The notes: a model not told the origin generated them from the letters alone. Shown: positions 35,985-45,683, counted from the first letter of the stretch. The stretch is 64,000 bases of DNA from Rhodococcus jostii NBRC 16295 (GCF_001894825.1 NZ_BCWY01000007.1:62001-126000), one strand, 5' to 3'. Numbers and translations are program-made.

Positions 35985-37367
35985 GTGGCCACAAATGCTC
36001 TCGATGACGCGAAACTGTCGCGCTTTCACCTGAAAACGGCCCTGTACGGCAATGGGGGGCACCTGTGCGACGGGTACATCCTCGGCGCCATCGTTCCCGC
36101 CCTCCCCTTATTCGCCGAGTCTCATCCCATCAGTCCTCTGATGAGCGGCCTCATCGGCGCCTCCGCGTTGATCGGCGTGTTCCTGGGCAGCCTCATGTTC
36201 GGGTGGTTCACCGACAAGATCGGTCGCCGGCGCATGTTCGTCATCGACCTCGCCCTGTTCGTAGTCCTCTCGCTCGCCCAGATCGCCATCACCGACGCCG
36301 TGATGCTTCTCGCCTTGCGGGTGTTGCTCGGTATCGCCGTCGGAGCCGACTACACCATCGCCACCACCTTGGTCGCCGAGTTCGCACCGCGAAAACAACG
36401 GGCGACCCTACTCGCGATGGGACCGGCGATGTGGACCGTCGGCTACGTTCTTGCCATCGTGGTCGGGACCGCCATCGCCGGTGTCGGCGGTGACAACGCC
36501 TGGCGATGGATTCTGGCTACGAGCGCCGTTCCCGCTCTCGTTCTTCTCGTCTTGCGTCGGAAGACACCCGAATCACCGCGCTGGCTCGCCCAGAACGGCC
36601 GCACCGATGAAGCCCTCGCCATTCTGCGGAAGCACGTCTCCCCGACCGCGACCCTCGCGGACCTCGCCGAAGAAGAAGAACCGGCTCAGGGTTCCCTTGG
36701 TGAGGTCTTCGCGAAGCAGCACCGCAGGCGCCTGGTGTTCTGCTGCCTGTTCTGGTTCTGCCAGGTCGTCCCCTACTTTGCTGTCTTCACCTTCCTGCCG
36801 ACCATCCTCGACTCACTACACATCGAATCGGGATTCTGGCAGACCACCAGCGTCAACCTCTTCCTGCTCATCGGTGGCGTCGTCGGTATGGTCACGATCA
36901 GTAAAATCGGGAGGCGTCCGTACACCCTGATCTCCTTCGCGCTCCTCGCCGCCTCGACACTGGCAATCGGCCTCTGGCAGGACGCACCCGCGGGCTACGT
37001 CATCGCCCTCTTCGCCCTGTTTGCGCTCGTCTCCTCGGCAATGTCCGCACTCGACACCGTGTATCCCAGCGAACTCTTCCCCACCAGCATTCGCGCCACC
37101 GCAACCGGAATCTGCGTGTCCTTCAGCCGTATCGGCGCGGCGATCGGAACGCTGCTGCTGCCGGTCGGGATCGACCGGTTCGGAGCCCACGGAGTCACCC
37201 TGCTCACGGCAGCAATCGCCGGCGTCGGCTTCCTCATCAGCTACGTCTGGGCCCCGGAGACGGCAGGGTTGACCCTCGCGCAGGCGGCAGGTGAGACAGA
37301 CCCACACCCCGCGGAGCCGGCGGCGGGTAGTCGAAACGACAACTCGCCGTTCGCATCACAACCGTAA
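35985..37367 (+). CDS. MFS transporter, sugar-porter/aromatic acid type
   Basis: 460 aa from GTG 35985 with GAGGAG at 35973-35978; an earlier in-frame ATG at 35907 lacks a site. Twelve hydrophobic segments; motif A GWFTDKIGRRRMF between helices 2 and 3 and a central hydrophilic loop around 200-235. N-terminal LCDGYILGAIVPALPL is like transporters for aromatic acids and polyols. As first gene of the unit with the ammonia-lyase homologue, it should import that enzyme's substrate. Confidence 0.85.
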   Translation: MATNALDDAKLSRFHLKTALYGNGGHLCDGYILGAIVPALPLFAESHPISPLMSGLIGASALIGVFLGSLMFGWFTDKIGRRRMFVIDLALFVVLSLAQIAITDAVMLLALRVLLGIAVGADYTIATTLVAEFAPRKQRATLLAMGPAMWTVGYVLAIVVGTAIAGVGGDNAWRWILATSAVPALVLLVLRRKTPESPRWLAQNGRTDEALAILRKHVSPTATLADLAEEEEPAQGSLGEVFAKQHRRRLVFCCLFWFCQVVPYFAVFTFLPTILDSLHIESGFWQTTSVNLFLLIGGVVGMVTISKIGRRPYTLISFALLAASTLAIGLWQDAPAGYVIALFALFALVSSAMSALDTVYPSELFPTSIRATATGICVSFSRIGAAIGTLLLPVGIDRFGAHGVTLLTAAIAGVGFLISYVWAPETAGLTLAQAAGETDPHPAEPAAGSRNDNSPFASQP

Positions 37368-37450
37368 GCACATCTGGCGCCGCCCGGCCCCGCTAGTCGT
37401 TCTGGGCGGCGCCCGGACCATCAGGCCCTACTCACCACCGGAGGAACCCC

Positions 37451-38884
37451 ATGACTGTCGTCATCGACAGCAGCGCCGATCTCACCCTCGACACGATTGC
37501 CCGAGTCGCGTGGGGTGGCGAGAAGTGCGTGATCAGCGACCGCACACTCGGCGAGATCAGTTCTCGTCGAGACGAATTCCTCGCTTTCGTCGAGGCGAAC
37601 GCCGACAAGCACCTGTATGGGATCACCACCAAACATCACGTCGGCGCGAAGTCCGTCCTCGGCGCAGAGGGGCGTGCCGAATTCGCGACACGTCTACCGT
37701 CGACGCCCGCCACGGTTGGCGCACTCCTTCCCGAACGCGTGGTCCGGACCATCGTGTTGGCCAGACTCGCCGATGTGTTGAACGGCACCGCCTGCTTGCG
37801 GGTGGACACCGTGCAGAGACTGCTCGCCATGCCCGAATCCGACCTTCCACCCGTGCCCGCGCGGGGCAACGGTGAACCGGGAGACATCATTCCCCTGGGC
37901 CACCTGTTCCGGTCGCACTTCGACGGCACCCTCGAACTCGGTGAGGGAATGGCCCTGATCAACGGTTCACCGGTCGCGGCGGCGGCCTTGAGCGACGCCG
38001 CGCTGGCCGGGCGTCACCGGGTCACCGTCATGGAGCATGCGATGGCTCTCGCCGCGGCGGCGATCAATGCTCCGTTCGCCCACTACGCCCCGGAGTTGGA
38101 CGCCGCCTGGCGGGACGAGCATCAAGCGGAAGCGCTGCACAACATCCGCCGTCTCATCGACACCGAGGACCATTCCCGAGAGCTCCCGTACCAAGCGCCT
38201 GTGTCGTTCCGCAGCGGGCCGCGAGTGATCGGGTGGGCGCGGCGGGCACAGGCCGGGGCGGAAGAATGCGCCGAGATTGCACTGTCGGCGTCGTCGAACA
38301 ATCCGATTTTCGTCGGTCCCGCAATCCACCCCCCGTTCGGGACGATCCTGTCGAACGGGGGGTACCACAACCCCGTCGTCGCTCCCAGCCTCGATTCCCT
38401 GGCGCGGGCGTGGGCGGACGTCTGCCAGCTGGTCACCGCACAGGTCAACCGGATCGTCGAAGATCCCAAGGGACTGGTCGCCACGGAACCGGAATCCCAG
38501 GTCAGCCTCTTCTACATGTCGTCGGCCGGGTGGGCTGAGGAGGCCCGCGCCGCCGCCACGACCTCATTGATCGGGCTGGGCGGAGCCGGTCAGACCGATA
38601 CCGGCACACCGGACCTTCTCGCCTGGCGGAAGGCCGTCGACGCCGGCGCCGCACTCGACGCCAATCTGGCGTTGCTCGCCCTCGTCTCCGCTCATACGCT
38701 CGCCCGGAAGGGACAGGCAGTGCCGCCGCGGCTGGCCGAGCTCAACCAGCAGATTCTTCAGCGATTCCCCGTCGGGACCGCACCCGTCGACTTCGGAACG
38801 AGACTGCAAGATGTCGTCGACCTGCTCGGTCAACCGATCACCGAAGTCGTCTCGCCGAGCGTGTCCGAGTTAGCCACCACCTAG
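37451..38884 (+). CDS. HAL/PAL superfamily ammonia-lyase homologue without MIO triad
   Basis: 477 aa, close to the usual 500. Family landmarks are Y56 (LYGITT), ALINGSP (168-174), SFR with R254, and SASSNNPIF (279-287). In active histidine or phenylalanine ammonia-lyases, GSVGASGDLAPL supplies Ala-Ser-Gly, which cyclises to the electrophile MIO. Here the aligned stretch is RGNGEPGDIIPLGH: E142-P143-G144, with Pro in place of the essential Ser. The usual GFG after the Tyr is also replaced (KHH). MIO chemistry therefore cannot operate. Ergothionase, which eliminates trimethylamine, is a known superfamily member without MIO, so a betaine-type lyase is a reasonable hypothesis. Neighbours: MFS importer upstream, DadA-like flavoprotein downstream. 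Confidence 0.85.
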   Translation: MTVVIDSSADLTLDTIARVAWGGEKCVISDRTLGEISSRRDEFLAFVEANADKHLYGITTKHHVGAKSVLGAEGRAEFATRLPSTPATVGALLPERVVRTIVLARLADVLNGTACLRVDTVQRLLAMPESDLPPVPARGNGEPGDIIPLGHLFRSHFDGTLELGEGMALINGSPVAAAALSDAALAGRHRVTVMEHAMALAAAAINAPFAHYAPELDAAWRDEHQAEALHNIRRLIDTEDHSRELPYQAPVSFRSGPRVIGWARRAQAGAEECAEIALSASSNNPIFVGPAIHPPFGTILSNGGYHNPVVAPSLDSLARAWADVCQLVTAQVNRIVEDPKGLVATEPESQVSLFYMSSAGWAEEARAAATTSLIGLGGAGQTDTGTPDLLAWRKAVDAGAALDANLALLALVSAHTLARKGQAVPPRLAELNQQILQRFPVGTAPVDFGTRLQDVVDLLGQPITEVVSPSVSELATT

Positions 38885-38972
38885 TCCCGCCGACCCCAAC
38901 CGTGCCGTTGAAAGCGGGTATACCGCCGACTGCACATCCGCGGTTCCGGCGAACGAACAGAGGGAGAAACAC

Positions 38973-40223
38973 ATGACTGTCGCAGTGATCGGCGGCGGTG
39001 TCATCGGGCTGAACGCCGCATGGAGTCTGCGCCGCCGGGGTGAGGATGTCACGGTCATCGAGCGCGGTGCGATCGGCCACTCGGCGTCAGCGGTCAACGC
39101 CGGTTGGATCACACCATCGTTGTCGACTCCACTGGCATCGCCCGGGATACTCCGACTCGGCCTCGAGCACGCATTCGACCCGAACGGCGCCGTGTCGATC
39201 CGGCCGCGTCTGGACACCGACTGGATTCGCTGGCTGTGGAAGTTCGCGCGCGCGGCCCGACCGGCCACGTACGAGAAGGGCGTCCGAGCGTTGCTGCACC
39301 TCAATGCCCACACTCTCGACCTCTTCGACGAACTTCACGACGATGGAGTCGATTTCGAGATGCATTCGGCCGGACTGCTCGCGTTGGCCAAGTCCACCGA
39401 TGGTCTGCAATGGTTCACCCAGTTGTTCGACCAACTGATCCCGATGGGATTCACCGGCACAATCGAATACCTTTCGGGAAACGAAGCACGACAACGAGAT
39501 AACGCCATCGGCGGCGGAGTGCACGCTGCCGCCCACACCTCGATCGATCGCCATGTCCACCCCGAATCGTTGCTGCACGGTCTACACGAGAAAATCACCG
39601 AGATGGGCGTCACGGTCCATGAGCACACCGCAGTGGAGGCCCTCATCCCGACGAGCCGGAAATGGACGATCCACACACCCGACACCGCAATCCGCGCAGA
39701 CCAGGTCATCGTCGCACTTGGCGCCGCCACCAATACACTCCTCATCCCGTTGGGTGCGCGACTACCGATCGTCGGAGCCAAGGGCTATTCAGTGGACCTG
39801 CACAGGAGCGGAACTCTCCCGCGCCATTCGCTCTATCTGATGGAACCGAAACTCGGCGTGAGCCCGTACCACGATTCACTAAGGATCGCAGGAGCATTCG
39901 AGTTGCCCAGCGCTGACGAGACCACCATCCCCACGCGGCGAATCCGCACACTCATCGAACAGACACGCCCCTACCTGTCGGAGCGTGCGCCACACACAGC
40001 CGCCGACCTCCATCCCACCCATGCCGGACTCCGACCCGCCACGCCGGACAGTTTGCCGTTCATCGGCCCGGTACCCGACCACACCGGCCTCTACGTCGCC
40101 GCCGGCCACGGCATGCTCGGCGTGACCCTCGCCCCCGCCACAGCCGAGGGACTTGCCGAGATGCTCACCACCCATCGGATCCCCGAACCCATGTTGCCTT
40201 TCCAACTGGCAGGACGCATCTGA
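38973..40223 (+). CDS. FAD-dependent D-amino-acid dehydrogenase-like oxidoreductase
   Basis: 416 aa. The N-terminal dinucleotide motif GGGVIGLNAAWSLRRRG (7-23) and VIERG bind FAD; the C-terminal LRPATPDSLPFIGPVPD and GHGMLGVTLAPATAEGLAEM are typical of DadA-like members of the DAO family. Oxidises an amine or amino acid to the imino acid, passing electrons to the respiratory chain or oxygen. AGGGAG before the ATG; 88 bases after the ammonia-lyase homologue, hence likely same operon and pathway. No transmembrane segment is seen. Confidence 0.85.
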   Translation: MTVAVIGGGVIGLNAAWSLRRRGEDVTVIERGAIGHSASAVNAGWITPSLSTPLASPGILRLGLEHAFDPNGAVSIRPRLDTDWIRWLWKFARAARPATYEKGVRALLHLNAHTLDLFDELHDDGVDFEMHSAGLLALAKSTDGLQWFTQLFDQLIPMGFTGTIEYLSGNEARQRDNAIGGGVHAAAHTSIDRHVHPESLLHGLHEKITEMGVTVHEHTAVEALIPTSRKWTIHTPDTAIRADQVIVALGAATNTLLIPLGARLPIVGAKGYSVDLHRSGTLPRHSLYLMEPKLGVSPYHDSLRIAGAFELPSADETTIPTRRIRTLIEQTRPYLSERAPHTAADLHPTHAGLRPATPDSLPFIGPVPDHTGLYVAAGHGMLGVTLAPATAEGLAEMLTTHRIPEPMLPFQLAGRI

Positions 40224-40241
40224 TGAATGTGCCGCTTCCCC

Positions 40242-40291
40242 GGTGTGATGGGAAGCCCTTCTTCCGTGTGATTACCGACCCGTCGGTTCGT
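40242..40291 (+). repeat. dispersed 50-base repeat, copy B
   Basis: Ungapped match to 16806-16855 (43 of 50). This copy also contains the perfect inverted repeat ACCGAC-CC-GTCGGT at 40274-40287, which is imperfect in copy A. Lies between the flavoprotein and the kinase gene. Confidence 0.65.
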
Positions 40292-40431
40292 CCGCCAGGC
40301 CGCGCTCATCTCCGTCGGCAGACGGTCTCGGGCGCAGTCGTCGGCGCGAGCGATATCCTGGGGAGACGCCACCGAGAGGCACCTCGTGCAGAGTTCGTCG
40401 TACGTATCGTGGACCGGATGAATCGACCTGG

Positions 40432-43400
40432 ATGATGCCCATCGATCCGTTCGAGACCCACTCCGATGTGAGCCCATCCGTCACGTCGGAGCTGAGAGCG
40501 GACGGATTCGCCGACGCCCGGGAGATCGGGCGTGGCGGGTTCGGTGTCGTGTATCAGTGCAGGCAATCCGCCCTCGACCGGACTGTCGCGGTGAAGGTGC
40601 TGACCAACAGTCTCGCGGAGGAGAACAGGGAACGGTTCTTCCGCGAACAACGCGCGATGGGCCGCCTCACCGGCCACCCGAACATCGTCAATGTCCTCCA
40701 GGTCGGTGTCACCGAAAGCGGCGAACCGTTCATCGTGATGCCCTTTCATCCACAGGGCTCCCTGGACGAACGCATCCGACGGCACGGTCCGTTGCGGGTG
40801 GACGACGTACTGCAGTTCGGCGTAAAGCTGGCTGACGCACTGGAGGCCGCCCACCGCCAGGGCATCGTCCACCGCGACGTCAAGCCCGCGAACATCCTCC
40901 TCACCGACTATGGTGAACCGGCGCTCACGGACTTCGGAATCGCGCACATCACCGGCGGGTTCGAGACTGCCACCGGCATAGTCACCGGTTCACCCGCGTT
41001 CACTGCACCCGAGGTGCTCGGCGGCGCCTCCCCGAGCCCAGCCTCCGATATCTACGGACTCGGAGCGACCCTGTTCTGCGCACTCACCGGACACGCCGCA
41101 TTCGAGCGCCGCAGCGGCGAACAGTTGGTCGCCCAATTCATCCGCATCACAAGCGAACCGGCACCGGATCTACGGGATCACGGCATTGCCGACGATGTCG
41201 CGACCGTGATCGAGCAGGCGATGTCCGGCCGCCCCGAGGACCGGCAGCCATCGGCCCTGGCATTGGGCGAGAACCTGCGCGAGATCCGACGTCGCCGCGG
41301 GATATCTGCAGACGACATGGCGCTCCACGTGCGACCCGCACCGGAAACGGAACCAGCACCACAGGAGCGGATTCACACGAATCCTTCCAGCCACGAGAGG
41401 GGGAACCTCCCCCTGGAATTGTCCAGCTTCGTCGGTCGCAGGCACGAACTCACCGAAGCGAAGAATCTGCTGGCGTCGTCGCGCCTGCTGACATTGGCCG
41501 GAATCGGTGGAGTCGGGAAAACACGTCTCGCACTTCGCCTTGCAACGAGCATCCGCCGTGAGTTCGCCGACGGCGCATGGTTCGTCGAGCTCGACGAGGT
41601 CGATACTCCGTCCCGCCTGATCGACGTGGTGGCCGCGACCCTCGGTGTGCGGGACCAAACTGACCGGTCGCCACGCGAGATTCTGCTGGACTTCCTGCGT
41701 TCCCGCGAACTGTTGCTGATCTTGGACAACTGCGAGCAGGTGATCGACGCGGTGGCCGACCTCGCGACGGTTCTGCTGCAACAGAACCCGAATCTGCGCA
41801 TCCTCGCCACCAGCCGAGAACCCCTGGCCATCGCCGGGGAGGCAACATTGCGCGTGCCCCCACTCACCGTCCCCGACACCGACCGGGAGCCGTCGCTCCA
41901 GGGTCTGCCCCGCTACGATGCCGTGTCGCTGTTCACCGAGCGCGCCACCACCGCGGTCTCGACCTTCGCGTTGACCGATGCCAACAAGTCCGCTGTGGCG
42001 CGGATCTGCCGCCGGCTGGACGGTCTGCCTCTGCCGATAGAACTGGCGGCGGCGCGGTTGCGTGCGATGTCGCCCGACCAGATCTTGCAACGGCTTTCCG
42101 ACCGCTATGCGCTGTTGACCCGCGGGAGCCGCGGCGCACCCTCGCGCCAGCAGACGCTTCGGTTGTGCGTCGACTGGAGCTACGACCTGTGCACCCCGCT
42201 CGAACAACGGACGTGGGAACGACTTTCGGTCTTCACCGGCAGCTTCGAACTCGATGCCGCAGAACACGTCTGCGGGGAGAACATGCCGCCGGAGGCGTTA
42301 TTGGACTCGGTGGCATCCCTCGTCGACAAGTCGATCCTGATCCGCGAAGAGCACGGCGTCACTGTCCGCTTCAGGCTGCTCGAGACCCTCCGTGCCTACG
42401 GACGAGAAAAGGCCCAGCAGAACGACGACTACCACCACCTGCGCCGGCGGCACCGGGATTGGTACCGCCGGCTGGCTCGCACCGCCGAGGACGAGTTCAT
42501 CGGTCCCCGGCAGCTCGAGTGGATCGCGCGACTCAGCAGTGAGCAACCCAATCTGCGGGACGCGATGGATTTCTGCCTCGCCGACAACGATGCCGACGCC
42601 GGTTTGCACATTGCCACACCGTTAATGCAGCTCTGGGGGTCGCGAGGCCAGCTCAGCGAGGCGAGGCGCTGGCTCGACCAATTCCTCTCACTCCAGCAAG
42701 AGCGCCCGACCGTCACCTATCTCCGGGCGCTGTACGCCGACTGCCTCATGACCGAACAGCAGCAGGACCATCAGCGAGGTGCTGCCCTCGTCGAGCAGGC
42801 GCGGATCCTCGCCGATCAGATGACCGACCCGATAGCGCACGCGATCGTCGACCACGCGGACGGCATCGTCGGATTGTTCACCGGCGATCTCACGCGCGCG
42901 GCGTCACGTCTGGAGCGGGCACAGCCGGTGTTGCGACACGCCGAGAACGATCTGGCACTGCGGATCGAGTCTCTGACGTTGCTCGGATTGTCGTATCAAC
43001 TGGCCGACACCGAACCCCACCGGGCGATCGAATGCTACGAGGAAGTTCTCGCGATCACGGAAGCTCACGGTGAATCCGTCTATCGGTCCTACGCACTGTG
43101 GGCGATGGCCGTCGCACAATGGCGACTGGGTGATCAGCGTCGAGCAACCGGGCTACTCGAAGAAGGAGTGCGGCTCGCTCGACTCGTCGACGACCCGGTC
43201 GGTTGCGCAAATTGCGTCGAAGTACTCGCCTGGATCGCCGGAACCAGTGACCCTGAACGTGCAAGCACACTGATGGGAGCCGCGGAAGCGCTCGGTCGCG
43301 TTGCCGGTAGCCCTTCGGTGTTCGTTCCCAACCTGCTCGTCTATCACGAAGAGTGCGAACAAGTCGCACGTCGGGTGCTCACCGAACGCGTCTTCGAGGC

Positions 43401-43686
43401 GAGCCGGCAGCACGGCAGGGCAATGGATCTCGCTTCCGCTGTCTCCTACGCGCTCGGCGAGCACACCCCGACAACGAATCCCAAGGGATCCGCCCACCTG
43501 ACGAAACGCGAACAACAGGTCGCCGAACTGATCGCCGAGGGCCTGACCAACAAGGCAATTGCCACCCGGCTCGTCATCTCGCAGCGCACCGCTCGAGGAC
43601 ACGTCGAACACATACTCACCAAACTCGGATTCACCTCGCGCGCACAGGTCGCCGCCTGGGTTGTCGAAAAGAGACGTACGTCGTAG
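40432..43686 (+). CDS. PknK-like Ser/Thr kinase - ATPase - LuxR regulator
   Basis: 1084 aa. Residues 25-290 are a Hanks-type kinase: GRGGFG loop 33-38, K55 (VAVKVL), HRD 147-149 with VKPAN, DFG 167-169. A linker leads to an STAND/NB-ARC-like ATPase with P-loop GIGGVGKTR 357-365 and LLLILDNCEQVID, then helical repeats. The C terminus (about 1023-1082) is a LuxR HTH: LTKREQQVAELIAEGLTNKA and SQRTARGHVEHILTKLG. This is the architecture of mycobacterial PknK, a cytosolic regulator with kinase and DNA-binding activity. No membrane segment is present. An acyl-CoA synthetase gene is convergent downstream, separated by a hairpin. Confidence 0.9.
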   Translation: MMPIDPFETHSDVSPSVTSELRADGFADAREIGRGGFGVVYQCRQSALDRTVAVKVLTNSLAEENRERFFREQRAMGRLTGHPNIVNVLQVGVTESGEPFIVMPFHPQGSLDERIRRHGPLRVDDVLQFGVKLADALEAAHRQGIVHRDVKPANILLTDYGEPALTDFGIAHITGGFETATGIVTGSPAFTAPEVLGGASPSPASDIYGLGATLFCALTGHAAFERRSGEQLVAQFIRITSEPAPDLRDHGIADDVATVIEQAMSGRPEDRQPSALALGENLREIRRRRGISADDMALHVRPAPETEPAPQERIHTNPSSHERGNLPLELSSFVGRRHELTEAKNLLASSRLLTLAGIGGVGKTRLALRLATSIRREFADGAWFVELDEVDTPSRLIDVVAATLGVRDQTDRSPREILLDFLRSRELLLILDNCEQVIDAVADLATVLLQQNPNLRILATSREPLAIAGEATLRVPPLTVPDTDREPSLQGLPRYDAVSLFTERATTAVSTFALTDANKSAVARICRRLDGLPLPIELAAARLRAMSPDQILQRLSDRYALLTRGSRGAPSRQQTLRLCVDWSYDLCTPLEQRTWERLSVFTGSFELDAAEHVCGENMPPEALLDSVASLVDKSILIREEHGVTVRFRLLETLRAYGREKAQQNDDYHHLRRRHRDWYRRLARTAEDEFIGPRQLEWIARLSSEQPNLRDAMDFCLADNDADAGLHIATPLMQLWGSRGQLSEARRWLDQFLSLQQERPTVTYLRALYADCLMTEQQQDHQRGAALVEQARILADQMTDPIAHAIVDHADGIVGLFTGDLTRAASRLERAQPVLRHAENDLALRIESLTLLGLSYQLADTEPHRAIECYEEVLAITEAHGESVYRSYALWAMAVAQWRLGDQRRATGLLEEGVRLARLVDDPVGCANCVEVLAWIAGTSDPERASTLMGAAEALGRVAGSPSVFVPNLLVYHEECEQVARRVLTERVFEASRQHGRAMDLASAVSYALGEHTPTTNPKGSAHLTKREQQVAELIAEGLTNKAIATRLVISQRTARGHVEHILTKLGFTSRAQVAAWVVEKRRTS

Positions 43687-43702
43687 TCGCCACTCCGAGC
43701 GC

Positions 43703-43729
43703 TCCCTGCGCGAGCACCTCGCGCAGGGA
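43703..43729. terminator. bidirectional terminator between convergent genes
   Basis: Perfect 12-bp stem TCCCTGCGCGAG / CTCGCGCAGGGA with a three-base CAC loop, between the kinase stop (43686) and the synthetase stop (43731). Confidence 0.7.
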
Positions 43730-43730
43730 C

Positions 43731-45335
43731 TCACCTCGAACCTCGAAGTTCGAACTTGAGCACCTTCCCCGTCGACGAGCGGGGGAGTTCGATCGGAAAC
43801 ACGATCTCGTCGGGCACCTTGAATTTCGCGATCCGACCGCGGGTGTGCGCGATCAGTTCGTCGGCCGTGACCGTGGCGCCCGTCCTCACGATCACGAATG
43901 CCTTGGGCCGTTCACCCCACTTCGGATGGGGGACACCGACGACCGCGACGTCGCGCACGGCGGGATGAGTCATCATCGCCTGCTCCACCTCGATGGTCGA
44001 GATGTTCTCGCCGCCGGAGATGACGATGTCCTTCGCGCGGTCCTTGAGTTGGATGTAGCCGTCCGGGTGAATGACGCCGAGATCACCGGTGTGGAACCAG
44101 CCGCCTGCGAACGCCTTCGCGGTGGCCTCGGGGTTGCGGTAGTAGCCGAGCATCACGTTGTTGCCACGAAGGACGATCTCGCCCATGGTCTCGCCGTCGG
44201 CCGGGACGTCGTCCATGTTCGCGTCGACGACCCGGGCGTTCTCGGCCTGGACCATGCCCACACCCTGCCGGGACAGCAGGGCGGCGCGTTCTTCGGCGGT
44301 GCGCTCGCTCCACGCGTCCTGGTATTCGCAGATCGTGTACGGCCCGTACACCTCGGTGAGCCCGTACACGTGGACGACACTGATCCCGATCGCCTCGAGC
44401 TGGGCGATCACCGTCGGCGACGGTGGCGCCGCGGCGGTGGTGATCCGCAGGGCGTCCACCGGATGTGCCTGCGGCGCTTCGGCGATGGTGGAACACACGG
44501 TGGGAGCGCCGCACAGGTTGGTGACCCCGAGGGTGTCGATCGCGTCCCAGATCGCGTCGCCGCTGACCGCGCGCAGGCAGATGTGGGTGCCGGCGGCCTG
44601 GGTGACCGCCCAGGGAGTGCACCACCCGTTGCAGTGGAACATCGGCAGCGTCCACAAATACTTCGTGGATCCGGTGAAACCGTTGTGGAACGTCTCGCCG
44701 AGCGAGTTGAGGTAGGCGCCGCGGTGCGTGTACATCACCCCCTTCGGCTTCCCGGTGGTCCCCGAGGTGTAGTTGATAGCGATCACCTGCTGTTCGTCGT
44801 CGACACCCCAGTGCACCGGGGCGTCGTCCACCGTGTCGGCCTCGGCGAGGAAGTCGGCGTACTGCGCGGTGACGATCCCGTCGGGAACGACGGGCGGCTC
44901 GATCGTGGAGTCGGGGATCTCGATCACCTCCCGCAGGCCCGGGACGGCGTCGCGGGTGCCGGCGACGGATCCGACCAGTTCGGAGTCGACGAACAGCAGA
45001 CTCGCCCCGGAGTGCTCGAGGATGTACTCCAGTTCGCGGCCCGCCAGTCGCCAGTTCAGTGCGACGAGAATGCCGCCGGCGAGCGGGACCGCGAAGTGAG
45101 CGAACAGCATCTCGGGGGTGTTCGGGCACAGGAACGCGACGCGGTCGCCGGGCTCGATCCATCTGCGCAGGACCCGGGCGAGCCTCTCGACCTCGCCGCC
45201 GAACTCACGGTAGCTGTAACGGCGGTCGCCGTGAACGACGGCAACCCGGTCCGGGAACACGCTCGCCGACCGCTCGAGGAAACGCAGCGGGCTGAGCGGT
45301 GTGTAATTCGCGGTCGAGAGGGTCGGTCCGGACAC
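43731..45335 (-). CDS. AMP-forming acyl-CoA synthetase (FadD-type)
   Basis: 534 aa from GTG 45335, five bases after a perfect GGAGGT (complement of 45341-45346); in-frame ATGs at 45359 and 45437 lack such sites. Adenylation motifs: YTSGTTGKPKGVMYTHRG (P-loop), YGLTEVYGP, GWFHTGDLGVIHPDGYIQLKD, and the late SSTGKVLKFELR lysine. Makes an acyl-CoA from a free carboxylic acid, ATP and CoA; resembles medium-chain or aromatic-type synthetases. Stand-alone, convergent to the kinase gene. Confidence 0.92.
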   Translation of the reverse strand: MSGPTLSTANYTPLSPLRFLERSASVFPDRVAVVHGDRRYSYREFGGEVERLARVLRRWIEPGDRVAFLCPNTPEMLFAHFAVPLAGGILVALNWRLAGRELEYILEHSGASLLFVDSELVGSVAGTRDAVPGLREVIEIPDSTIEPPVVPDGIVTAQYADFLAEADTVDDAPVHWGVDDEQQVIAINYTSGTTGKPKGVMYTHRGAYLNSLGETFHNGFTGSTKYLWTLPMFHCNGWCTPWAVTQAAGTHICLRAVSGDAIWDAIDTLGVTNLCGAPTVCSTIAEAPQAHPVDALRITTAAAPPSPTVIAQLEAIGISVVHVYGLTEVYGPYTICEYQDAWSERTAEERAALLSRQGVGMVQAENARVVDANMDDVPADGETMGEIVLRGNNVMLGYYRNPEATAKAFAGGWFHTGDLGVIHPDGYIQLKDRAKDIVISGGENISTIEVEQAMMTHPAVRDVAVVGVPHPKWGERPKAFVIVRTGATVTADELIAHTRGRIAKFKVPDEIVFPIELPRSSTGKVLKFELRGSR

Positions 45336-45683
45336 TGGAAACCTCCGAGATGTGGACATCGCCTGCGACTCAGTCTGCGCCGCGCTACGCACGTGCGCCC
45401 GCAGAACGACTTTCATCGGACGAAAATTGACGTTCACGTGGTCGGCCGCGACCTATCGGTTCGCCCTCCGCATCGAGCATCCGACCGTGAACAGCTACTG
45501 TCCCCGGTCTAGTTGACCCACAACCCGTCTGCGGCATTGACCAGGTCGATCTGATACCCCAGGTAGGCCACTCCCCTGCTCCGTTTGCGGAACATGGACG
45601 GGGACGGGGCCGACGCCGGGGAACAGCGACAGCAGTCGGCGCGTCTCACAAGGTCAGTGGCCCAGTAGCGTCACACGACCGGG
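45336..45683. other. intergenic, no gene supported
   Basis: Contains the ribosome binding site and presumably the promoter of the synthetase gene on its left side. A short - strand tract ending near 45511 (YLGYQIDLVNAADGLWVN) reads like protein but has no recognisable family or start. Confidence 0.35.

Noticed and set aside
45504..45660. - strand tract ending in YLGYQIDLVNAADGLWVN as a TetR remnant
   Set aside because: Only a vague likeness to a TetR C-terminal end, no HTH half and no start; not enough to call.
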